Source: Candidatus Pelagibacter communis (GTDB taxonomy: Bacteria; Pseudomonadota; Alphaproteobacteria; Pelagibacterales; Pelagibacteraceae). Taken from it: a stretch of 36,060 nucleotides of DNA. Where the stretch lies: contig NZ_CVSU01000121.1 in the NCBI RefSeq assembly GCF_001180205.1, positions 1 through 36,060 of the forward strand, given 5' to 3'. The position numbers were made by a program, and so were the translations under genes. Positions 23,921-31,066 of the stretch are shown here, one piece after another; position 1 is the stretch's first letter, and every line of letters begins with the position of its first letter. The notes beneath the pieces are model-generated. The model was not told where the DNA came from and ran no database searches. It saw only the letters and a list, made by a program, of their open reading frames with translations.

Positions 23921-23929
23921 TAAGAGGGA
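23921..23929 (+). promoter_or_regulatory. Strong Shine-Dalgarno of second sugar-binding protein
   Basis: TAAGAGGGA ends 4 bases before the ATG at 23934. Together with the following AATAATGAAAAA it matches the tctC leader base for base. Confidence 0.7.
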
Positions 23930-23933
23930 AATA

Positions 23934-24839
23934 ATGAAAAAACTTATACTTTCGATTGCAGCTCTTGCATTATTTGCAACTTCTGCGTTCGCTGAAAGAT
24001 ACGTCATGATTACTCATGGTGAAGGAAAAGATCCTTTTTGGCCAGTAGTTCAAAAAGGTGGTGAAGATGCAGCTAGAGCAATCGGCGCTGACTTCGAATA
24101 CATCTACAACCCTTCTGCTGATATGGCTGATATGGCAAGCTCAATTCAAGCTGCTGCAGCTACTCAACCAGACGGTATGGTAATTTCTTTACCAGATCCA
24201 GATGCATTAGGCCCAGCTATTAAAGCTGCTGTTGCTGCTGGTGTTCCAGTAATTACAATGAACTCTGGTTTAGAGTCTTCTGCTAGCCTAGGTGCTTTAA
24301 TGCACGTTGGTCAGCCTGAATTACTTGCTGGACAAAAAGCTGGTGAAAGAGCAAAATCTGAAGGTGCTACTAAAGCACTTTGTATGATTCAAGAAGCATA
24401 CAACACAGCTCTTGTAGACAGATGTGAAGGTTACGGTGCAGCTGTTCCTATGCAAATGACTGATACTACATCTGACCCTGCAACTATTCAAACTAGAGCA
24501 ACTGCTGCTTTACAAGCTAACACTGATATCGATGCGATCCTTTCAGTAGGACCACACGTATGTGAAGCTGTTGATAAAGCTTTAGTTGATCTTGGTATGA
24601 CAGTACACCACTCTTGCTTCGACTTGAGTCCTGCAGTTATGGACTTAATCGGATCTGGAAGAGTTTCTTTCACTATCGATCAACAACAAAGATTACAAGG
24701 TTATATGCCAGTTATCGTATTACACTTGTACAATAACAGTGCTGGACTTTTACCAGGAGCTAACATCCCATCAGGACCTGGCTTCGTTGACAAGTCTAAC
24801 GCTTCTTCAGTTGCTGCTTTAGCAGGAATTGATAGATAG
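23934..24839 (+). CDS. Periplasmic sugar-binding protein of second ABC importer
   Basis: A type I periplasmic binding protein (301 residues) with a signal peptide of 20 residues (cleavage after TSAFA). The mature protein has HGEGKDPFWPVVQKGGEDAAR, a stretch that holds the ligand-stacking Phe-Trp, then PDGMVISLPDPDALGPAIKAA, GVPVITMNSG and a C-terminal LAGIDR. It is remote from the binding protein at 15591. Codon choice differs from the neighbours: C-ending codons (ttc, tac, aac, atc) are frequent, as expected of a very highly expressed gene. A terminator follows the stop by 16 bases. The ligand is a monosaccharide by family; the downstream SDR and epimerase suggest an aldose. Confidence 0.9.
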   Translation: MKKLILSIAALALFATSAFAERYVMITHGEGKDPFWPVVQKGGEDAARAIGADFEYIYNPSADMADMASSIQAAAATQPDGMVISLPDPDALGPAIKAAVAAGVPVITMNSGLESSASLGALMHVGQPELLAGQKAGERAKSEGATKALCMIQEAYNTALVDRCEGYGAAVPMQMTDTTSDPATIQTRATAALQANTDIDAILSVGPHVCEAVDKALVDLGMTVHHSCFDLSPAVMDLIGSGRVSFTIDQQQRLQGYMPVIVLHLYNNSAGLLPGANIPSGPGFVDKSNASSVAALAGIDR

Positions 24840-24852
24840 TCTGTAATAATTT

Positions 24853-24887
24853 AAAGGGTCGATTATTCAATCGGCCCTTTTTTTTTT
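24853..24887 (+). terminator. Intrinsic terminator after second sugar-binding protein
   Basis: A 9-bp stem GGGTCGATT/AATCGGCCC with one G-U pair and loop ATTC (24856-24877) is followed by ten T. Read-through is needed for the permease and ATPase genes unless they have their own promoter in the 24-base gap. Confidence 0.9.
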
Positions 24888-24911
24888 ACACAATTAACAA
24901 GTCTTTTAAAA

Positions 24912-26507
24912 ATGAATACATCAACAACAAAAAAACCAAGACAAGAGTCAGACCGACAAGGTGAAAAAAAATGGTACTCTGCATTTACGTCTCGTCCAGA
25001 GGTTGGACCTTTTGGAGTTATGGTTTTACTTTTTTGTATGTTGGGATACTTTTCTATTCCAGAAGGACAATTTTCTCTTAATCCTTTTTCTGGTGAAGGA
25101 TTTAACGCTTTAGGAATTAGAAATAATTTTAGGGTAATTGCACAATTAGGGATCGTTGCACTTGCTGCTGGAATGTTAATTATAGCAGGTGAATTTGATC
25201 TTTCTGTTGGTTCAATGATTGGTTTTGCTGGCGGTTGTATGGCAATGATACTAAAATGGGGTTTTGCTGTTGTTATTCCTTACATATCTTTTGAAGGAGG
25301 TTTTCATTTTGAAGGATACACATTATTTAAAATTAAAGATGTTTCACCACTACTAGCAATATTAATTACACTATGTATGACGCTATCTTTTGGATGGATA
25401 CAAGGATGGATAATAGTTAAAAGTGGTATAGCATCTTTCATTGTAACGCTAGGTGGACTTTTCTTTTTACGAGGTTTAACAGAAGTTTCGTATAGAGCAT
25501 TTAACAGAGCTCCTGATCAAACTGCTGGATCAACAACTGTTACAGATTTACCAGATATCAAAAACATTATAAATGTTCCAGGTCATGGAGAAATGGAAAG
25601 AGATGCGGCTAAAGCTTTACCAAATGACCAATTATTAGAAATTCTTAGCACTGTACCAGCGAGCACGGTAGCAAAATTAACCGAACGACTAACATATATA
25701 AACGAAAAGGTTGCAGCTTACAAAACCGAAGCAAATGCTGAAAAAATGATTTCAACTTTAGAAAAATCATTAGCTGGAGCAAAAAAATCTGGCAATGATT
25801 CAATGGTCGAAATTTTGACAAAGAAAATAGAAGCTGGAGTTAATGTTCCTGATGTTGCTGCAAAAGCGGTTACTGATATTGATATAGCAAGAGCTTACAT
25901 AGATACAATAGTTACTGCAAGACCGGTTGCTAATTTTTTTGGAGGCGACATTATGGAGCCAGTATTTAATTGGTTATATTATACGGTAGATTGGAATGTA
26001 AATAACTATGGAAACATTTTTGCTAAAGGAATGTATTCTGCATTAATGATTTGGGGACTTATAGCGTTTATTTGTTATTTAATTTTGAGTAAAACTCAAG
26101 CAGGTAATTGGATTTATTCAACTGGTGGAAACCTTAGTGCTGCAAAAGCTAACGGTGTGCCAACTAATAAAGTTAAGATTTCATTATTTATGTTTACTGC
26201 GTTCTGCGCAACTATGTTTGCTGCGTGCCAAGTATTTGAAGTTAATACTGCGGATACAGCAAAAGGTAATTTAAAAGAATTAGAAGCAATTGCTGCGGCG
26301 GTTATAGGTGGTGTTGTGCTAACTGGAGGTTTTGGAACAATAGGTGGAATAATCCTCGGCACAATTATTTTTGGAATTGCAAAAGAAGCCTTCTTTTATA
26401 TTCCAGGAATTGATGGATCGTTCTACAGAGTTTTCCTTGGAGCAGTTCTTGTTACTGCTGCCTTGACAAATGAGAATATTAGAAAACGAATTATGGGAAA
26501 TATCTAA
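24912..26507 (+). CDS. Sugar ABC importer permease (RbsC family) with a large periplasmic-loop insert
   Basis: The family blocks are present: AQLGIVALAAGMLIIAGEFDLSVGS (77-101), SGIASFIVTLGGLFFLRGLTEVSYR (171-195), STGGNLSAAKANGVPTNKV (403-421) and the C-terminal AIAAAVIGGVVLTGGFGTIGGI. The protein is 531 residues, against 320-350 for the usual RbsC type. The excess is mainly residues 200-370, between the membrane segments that in the permease at 14466 are joined by about 40 residues. It is hydrophilic and mostly helical, with heptad-like stretches at 250-312 (LTERLTYINEKVAAYK, MISTLEKSLAGAKK) that could form a coiled coil. An extended loop near 120-145 is also present. It overlaps the ATPase start by one base (TAATG). 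Confidence 0.9.
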   Translation: MNTSTTKKPRQESDRQGEKKWYSAFTSRPEVGPFGVMVLLFCMLGYFSIPEGQFSLNPFSGEGFNALGIRNNFRVIAQLGIVALAAGMLIIAGEFDLSVGSMIGFAGGCMAMILKWGFAVVIPYISFEGGFHFEGYTLFKIKDVSPLLAILITLCMTLSFGWIQGWIIVKSGIASFIVTLGGLFFLRGLTEVSYRAFNRAPDQTAGSTTVTDLPDIKNIINVPGHGEMERDAAKALPNDQLLEILSTVPASTVAKLTERLTYINEKVAAYKTEANAEKMISTLEKSLAGAKKSGNDSMVEILTKKIEAGVNVPDVAAKAVTDIDIARAYIDTIVTARPVANFFGGDIMEPVFNWLYYTVDWNVNNYGNIFAKGMYSALMIWGLIAFICYLILSKTQAGNWIYSTGGNLSAAKANGVPTNKVKISLFMFTAFCATMFAACQVFEVNTADTAKGNLKELEAIAAAVIGGVVLTGGFGTIGGIILGTIIFGIAKEAFFYIPGIDGSFYRVFLGAVLVTAALTNENIRKRIMGNI

Positions 26508-27286
26508 TGGACAAAAAACCATTAATTGAAATAAAGAATCTAGTAAAAAAATTTGGAACATTTACTGCTCTAAACGGAGTTTCATTAGATGTTTATCCGG
26601 GCGAAGTTCATGCACTTTTAGGTGACAATGGTGCTGGAAAGTCAACTTTGATCAAAGTATTATCTGGGGTTCATCCAATGACAAGTGGAGAAATAAAAGT
26701 AGATGGAGAAATCGTTAACTTCACTACACCACGTCAAGCATCTGATGCAGGTATTGGAACAGTTTATCAAGATTTAGCACTCAACGCTCTAACATCAGTA
26801 ACAAGAAATTTTTTTCTTGGACGTGAATTAATAAAAGGACCTAGTGGATTTGGTTTAATGCAAATGGATGAGATGGACAGAATAACAACAGAAGAAATGT
26901 CTAAAATTGGAATTAATATTGCAAACCCTAATCAGCCAGTTGGAACAATGTCAGGTGGACAAAGACAAACATTGGCTATTGCAAGAGCAATTTACTTTGG
27001 TGCAAAGATATTAATATTAGATGAACCTACATCAGCATTAGGTCAAAAGCAGCAAATGGAGGTTTTAAAGACAATTAAAAAAGTACAAAGTTTAGGAAAT
27101 ATTGCAATTATACTTATTACACACAACGAAATTCATGCACGTCTTATAGCTGATCGATATACTTTCTTAAGTTTAGGAGAAGTAATTGGTTCAGGATTGT
27201 CATCGGAACTTGGTAACGAGGATGTGAAAAGATTGATGGCAGGTGGTGCAAAAATAGGTGATCTTGCCAAAGAATTAGAATTGTAA
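26507..27286 (+). CDS. Sugar ABC importer, ATP-binding protein (FrcA-type, single domain)
   Basis: The ATPase partner of the permease at 24912. Walker A GDNGAGKST (about 39-47), Q-loop TVYQDLALN, signature MSGGQRQTLAIARA (about 149-162), Walker B ILILDEPTSALG and switch His in LITHNE are all intact. It is a single domain of 259 residues, similar in layout to 13715-14464 and clearly paralogous. Start ATG shares a base with the permease stop, and its own stop shares a base with the SDR start (TAATGA), so three genes are tightly coupled. Confidence 0.92.
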   Translation: MDKKPLIEIKNLVKKFGTFTALNGVSLDVYPGEVHALLGDNGAGKSTLIKVLSGVHPMTSGEIKVDGEIVNFTTPRQASDAGIGTVYQDLALNALTSVTRNFFLGRELIKGPSGFGLMQMDEMDRITTEEMSKIGINIANPNQPVGTMSGGQRQTLAIARAIYFGAKILILDEPTSALGQKQQMEVLKTIKKVQSLGNIAIILITHNEIHARLIADRYTFLSLGEVIGSGLSSELGNEDVKRLMAGGAKIGDLAKELEL

Positions 27287-28047
27287 TGAAAGTAAAATAT
27301 TACGATTTAGAAAATAAAAGAGTATTTATCACTGGTGGGGGATCAGGAATTGGAGCTTCAATTGTTGAACATTTTTGTGAACAAGGTTCTGAAGTTTACT
27401 TTATAGATATTAAAGTTTCAGAAGCTGAAAAATTAATTGAAGATATAAAAAATAAAAAATATTCAATACCAACTTTTATTGAATGTGATTTGTTAAATAT
27501 AAAACAACTTCAAAAGACAATTGCGGACATCATTGATCAAAAAGGCCCAATTGATATCTTAATTAATAATGCCGCTAACGACACAAGACACAAAATTGAC
27601 GATGTTACAGAGGAATATTGGAACGAAAGAATGAATGTAAACCTAAGGCATTATTTTTTCACAGTTCAATCAGTTAAAAAATCAATGATTGAAAATAAAG
27701 GTGGTGTAATTGTAAATATAGGATCTTCCTCTTGGATGGTTGGACAAGGTGGTATGGCTGCTTACACAGCTGCAAAATCAGGGGTAGTTGGTTTAACTAG
27801 ATCATTTGCAAGAGATTTAGGTGAATTTAACATCAGAGTTAACTCAGTAGTACCAGGATGGGTCTTAACACAAAGACAAATTGATCTTTGGTTAAACGAG
27901 GAGTCTGAGAAAGATTTGATGAAAAATCAATGTTTAAAAGAGAGATTGTTGCCTCATGAGCTTGCTCAAGCAGTATTATTTTTTTCATCAGAACAATCAG
28001 GTGGATGTACTAATCAATCTTACATTGTTGATAAAGGTTGGTTGTAA
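27286..28047 (+). CDS. Short-chain dehydrogenase, probable sugar 1-dehydrogenase
   Basis: A classical SDR of 253 residues. GGGSGIG is at 17-23, Asp41 (FIDIK) indicates NAD preference, NNAA at 94-97 replaces NNAG, with Ser147/148 in GSSSW, and Tyr160 and Lys164 in YTAAK. Members of this group include aldose 1-dehydrogenases for galactose, fucose, arabinose and xylose. The next gene encodes an aldose 1-epimerase, and the preceding ones a sugar importer, so oxidation of an imported aldose to its lactone is the likely job (inference). The start overlaps the ATPase stop by one base. Confidence 0.88.
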   Translation: MKVKYYDLENKRVFITGGGSGIGASIVEHFCEQGSEVYFIDIKVSEAEKLIEDIKNKKYSIPTFIECDLLNIKQLQKTIADIIDQKGPIDILINNAANDTRHKIDDVTEEYWNERMNVNLRHYFFTVQSVKKSMIENKGGVIVNIGSSSWMVGQGGMAAYTAAKSGVVGLTRSFARDLGEFNIRVNSVVPGWVLTQRQIDLWLNEESEKDLMKNQCLKERLLPHELAQAVLFFSSEQSGGCTNQSYIVDKGWL

Positions 28048-28055
28048 TAGGCTTT

Positions 28056-29039
28056 GTGAAAGCACAAAGTTCAAAAATAGAAAATAAATATTTAAGAATT
28101 AAAACAATTAACATCGGTGCTTGTTTGTATGAGGTTTATGACAAACAAAGAAAAATAAACTTAATCTTAAATCTTGGTCCTACCAAAAATTATAGTAGTA
28201 AAAATTTTTACGTAGGTGCTACTTGCGGACGGTATGCAGGTAGAATATCAAATTCAAAATTTAGGATTAAAAATAAGATTTATAAACTTGATGGCAACGA
28301 AGGTAGAAATACTTTACATGGAGGGAAAATAGGATTTGATAGATTAAAGTGGAAAATACACCATTGCTCAAAAACTAAAATTATCTATCAATTATTATCT
28401 AAAAATCTTGACCAAGGTTTCCCAGGAGATTTGAATTCGGAGTGTTCTTATGAAATTAAAAATAAAAGTTTAATTATTAAATACCAATACAAATCAAATC
28501 AATTTACTCACGTCAGTTTAACAAATCATAGTTATTGGAATTTAAATAAAAATAAAAAAGAGACGATTTTTAACCATGATCTAAAAATTAACTCAGAAAA
28601 ATATCTTGAGGTAAACAATAAATTAATCCCAACTGGTAAAATTAAAAAAGTAAAAAATACTATTAATGACTTTACTAAGTTTCAAAATATCGGAAAAAAA
28701 ATAAGTATAATAAAAAATAAGAAAATAAAGAGAGTATCCAATACAATCAATCAATTAGGATTTGATTTAACATTTTGTGTCAAAAAAAATTCTAAAAACT
28801 ATTTAGCCTCGTTAAAAAATAAAAAAACTAATATACAATTAGATTTTTATTCAAATCTTCCTGGGGTACAGCTCTATACTAGCCAAGGTTTACGATATAA
28901 AAACAAACTTGCTCCTTATCAAGGTGTTTGTTTAGAAACTCAACACTATCCAGATGCACCAAACAATAAAAATTTTCCAAGTACTTTAATTAAACCTAAA
29001 AAACTTTATAAGCATTTTACAAAAATAAATATTTCATAA
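28056..29039 (+). CDS. galM: Aldose 1-epimerase (GalM family)
   Basis: GalM interconverts alpha and beta anomers of free aldoses. The sequence shows the family blocks in order: ATCGRYAGRISNSKF near residues 55-70, RNTLHGGKIGFDRLKW, the catalytic His in LTNHSYWNL, DLTF, and the catalytic Glu in GVCLETQHYPDAPNN near the C-terminus. I choose GTG at 28056 (327 residues), 8 bases past the SDR stop; a TTG at 28038 inside the SDR gene is less likely. The protein is Lys- and Asn-rich, as expected in this AT-rich genome. It lies in the second sugar operon and would supply the anomer needed by the SDR. Confidence 0.88.
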   Translation: MKAQSSKIENKYLRIKTINIGACLYEVYDKQRKINLILNLGPTKNYSSKNFYVGATCGRYAGRISNSKFRIKNKIYKLDGNEGRNTLHGGKIGFDRLKWKIHHCSKTKIIYQLLSKNLDQGFPGDLNSECSYEIKNKSLIIKYQYKSNQFTHVSLTNHSYWNLNKNKKETIFNHDLKINSEKYLEVNNKLIPTGKIKKVKNTINDFTKFQNIGKKISIIKNKKIKRVSNTINQLGFDLTFCVKKNSKNYLASLKNKKTNIQLDFYSNLPGVQLYTSQGLRYKNKLAPYQGVCLETQHYPDAPNNKNFPSTLIKPKKLYKHFTKINIS

Positions 29040-29040
29040 A

Positions 29041-30078
29041 ATGAATAAAAAAATAAACATATCAATTGTTGGAACTGGTTTAATGGGTTTACAACATATT
29101 AAAGCTATTAAAAAATCAAAGAAAGCAAATCTTCATTCAATAGTAGATATTAGTAATAATGCTAAAAATTTATCAAAAAAATATAAAATCCCATTATATT
29201 CAAATGTATCAGAGCTTTTAAATTCAAAAAAACTAGATGCTGTAATAGTCGCTACCCCAAATCAATTGCATGAAAAACATACTGTAAGTTTTTTAAAAAA
29301 TAAAATTCCTGTTTTGTTAGAAAAACCTATTTCACACAATTTTCAATCTGCAAAAAAAATCATAAGCAGTTCTAAGAAGAATAAAACACCATTATTGATT
29401 GGATATCATCGTCGACATAATTCAATAGTTTCTAAAGTTAAAGACATTATTAACAAAGGTAAATTGGGCAACATCGTTTCTGCAAACGTTTTATGCTGGT
29501 TATATAAACACAAAGCATATTACAAAGAAAAATGGAGAGTTAGTAAAGGTGGTGGGCCTTTAGGTATCAATTTAGTGCATGACATTGATATGATTTGTTA
29601 TTTATTGGGTTCAATAAAATATGTTCAAGCATTTACAACAAATAAAACTAGAAAATTTCAAGTAGAGGATACAGCCACAATAAGCTTGATCTTTTATTCA
29701 GGAGCGCTCTGTACACTTAATTTGTCAGATACAATTGTTGCACCGTGGAGTTATGAATTAACCGCTGGAGAAAATTCTGCATACCCAATTACCAACCAAT
29801 CTGCTTATATGATTGGAGGCACCAAAGGTTCTTTACAGTTTCCCAATCTTAAATATTGGTTTTATAAAAAAGAACGAAGCTGGTGGAACAAGATTTTTGT
29901 TAATGAAGATAAAAACAAAAAAGATGACAATACATTAGTAAACCAAATTGACCATTTTGCTGATGTAGTGACTAAAAAAGCTAAACCAAAAGTAAATGGT
30001 AATGATGGTTTAATTTCTCTTAAAATTTTTGCAGCAATAACTAAAAGTGCAAAAACTGGTAAAAAAGTAAGAATATAA
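29041..30078 (+). CDS. Gfo/Idh/MocA-family oxidoreductase
   Basis: A 345-residue NAD(P)-dependent sugar oxidoreductase. The Rossmann motif is SIVGTGLMGLQH (8-19), Asp36 (IVDIS) points to NAD, and EKP is at 94-96. In contrast to the family member at 11516, the catalytic His is present in GINLVHDIDM (about 178-187). The gene follows galM by one base and ends the second sugar operon. It may oxidise the same sugar as the SDR or a downstream intermediate; inositol is also possible for this family. Confidence 0.87.
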   Translation: MNKKINISIVGTGLMGLQHIKAIKKSKKANLHSIVDISNNAKNLSKKYKIPLYSNVSELLNSKKLDAVIVATPNQLHEKHTVSFLKNKIPVLLEKPISHNFQSAKKIISSSKKNKTPLLIGYHRRHNSIVSKVKDIINKGKLGNIVSANVLCWLYKHKAYYKEKWRVSKGGGPLGINLVHDIDMICYLLGSIKYVQAFTTNKTRKFQVEDTATISLIFYSGALCTLNLSDTIVAPWSYELTAGENSAYPITNQSAYMIGGTKGSLQFPNLKYWFYKKERSWWNKIFVNEDKNKKDDNTLVNQIDHFADVVTKKAKPKVNGNDGLISLKIFAAITKSAKTGKKVRI

Positions 30079-30139
30079 ATTTTTTATTAAAATTTAAATC
30101 ATTCATTGTTTTGACATATTTTATTTGTTAACTTTTTAT

Positions 30140-30649
30140 ATGAAAAAAATTATCTTACTTGCTTTATTTAGTTTTTTATTTTTTACAAATTCAAATGCTG
30201 CATGTGACGATCCTTTAACAGAAGGTGTAGATTATTCTAATTGTAGATTTTCAGACTCTCAAGACCTACAAGGAAGTTATCTTCCAAATTCAAATCTTTC
30301 TTTTTCAAGTTTTATTCAAGTGAATTTTGATAAAAGCATTATGATGACTTCAAATTTATCATTTGGAACTTTCCCAGAGTCTACATTTGTAAGAGCTAAT
30401 CTTTATGAATCGATTTCTATAGGTGCAAATTTTGAAAAAACTAATTTCACAGGAGCAAACTTAACTAGAGTAGATTTTATGGGTGCTACGTTGATTGAAG
30501 CTAATTTTCAAAACTCTAATTTGATGGAAGCTAACTTTACATCTTCTAACATTATCAATGCTAATTTTGATGGAGCTAATTTAACCGGAGCTACTTGGAC
30601 CAATGGTCAAACGTGTGGTCCAGAATCTATCGGTACCTGTAAACAATAA
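30140..30649 (+). CDS. Secreted pentapeptide-repeat protein
   Basis: After a 20-residue signal peptide (MKKIILLALFSFLFF... ending SNAA) the protein consists of tandem pentapeptides of the A(N/D)LXX type, from about residue 25 to 155. ANLYESISIGANFEKTNF and GANLTRVDFMGATLIEANF show the pattern. These repeats fold into a right-handed quadrilateral beta-helix. Cys pairs flank the helix (near 22 and 35; 159 and 166) and could form disulphides in the periplasm. I choose ATG at 30140 because it starts a proper signal peptide; a TTG at 30125 would only add five residues. No function can be assigned. The small gene downstream is 3 bases away. Confidence 0.82.
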   Translation: MKKIILLALFSFLFFTNSNAACDDPLTEGVDYSNCRFSDSQDLQGSYLPNSNLSFSSFIQVNFDKSIMMTSNLSFGTFPESTFVRANLYESISIGANFEKTNFTGANLTRVDFMGATLIEANFQNSNLMEANFTSSNIINANFDGANLTGATWTNGQTCGPESIGTCKQ

Positions 30650-30652
30650 TTG

Positions 30653-30946
30653 ATGAATACTTCAGTTAATACTGATGATGTAATCTTTAATTTTTTTAAA
30701 CAAATTTGTGATGAAAAAGATGATCAAAAATGTGTTGAGCTTGGTAAAGAATGGATAAAAGCAATGGAAACAAATTTGTCTGAAATGGAGAAAAACTTAA
30801 ATGGAGCTGATTACATTAAACATAAAGATGATATTCAAAGTAACAGAAACCATCTTAATAGCTTAAAAAATAAAACTTCATCTGAGTGGAGAGAATACGC
30901 TACACAATGTATGATCGAAATAATGAACCATAAAAATCAGAAATAA
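30653..30946 (+). CDS. Small hypothetical protein, helical
   Basis: I do not recognise this 97-residue protein. It is charged, predicted helical by composition, lacks a signal peptide, and has three Cys (QICDEKDDQKCVEL near 20-31 and TQCMIE near 85). The ATG at 30653 lies 3 bases after the pentapeptide gene's stop, with an in-frame TTG just before it, so the two are probably one transcript. Its acidic N-terminal half and basic C-terminal half are the only other visible features. Confidence 0.6.
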   Translation: MNTSVNTDDVIFNFFKQICDEKDDQKCVELGKEWIKAMETNLSEMEKNLNGADYIKHKDDIQSNRNHLNSLKNKTSSEWREYATQCMIEIMNHKNQK

Positions 30947-30993
30947 TTAAATTTTTAAAAAGACTTTCAATAATAAACAAAATATATTAAGTA

Positions 30994-31064
30994 TATCAAC
31001 AAGGGGTGTCTTAACAGACTGAGATCATACCCAAAGAACCTGTCCGGTAATTCAGAAAGGGATA
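30994..31064 (+). ncRNA. TPP riboswitch (THI box)
   Basis: The conserved elements are AGGGGTG (31002-31008), CTGAGATCATACCC (31019-31032), GAACCTG (31036-31042), GGTAATTCAG and AGGGA (31058-31062). GGGG pairs with ACCC as P2, and TATC (30994-30997) can pair with GATA (31061-31064) as a short P1. P1 ends 2 bases before the start codon and the AGGGA serves as Shine-Dalgarno, so ligand binding should block translation. There is no terminator between it and the gene, in line with translational control. Confidence 0.9.
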
Positions 31065-31066
31065 AA

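Larger units (their letters stand above)
23673..23933. other. Long AT-rich noncoding leader before second sugar importer
   Basis: This 261-base gap is the longest noncoding stretch in the window. It holds A- and T-runs, the motif at 23805-23821 and a run of TA repeats (about 23893-23904) that could supply -10 elements. I see no small gene or RNA fold I can name. A promoter for the importer operon is expected here. Confidence 0.5.

Noticed and set aside
30111..30139. TTGACA at 30111-30116 as a -35 box for the pentapeptide-repeat gene
   Set aside because: At 17-base spacing the -10 would be the poor TTTTAT immediately before the ATG, placing the transcript start inside the gene.
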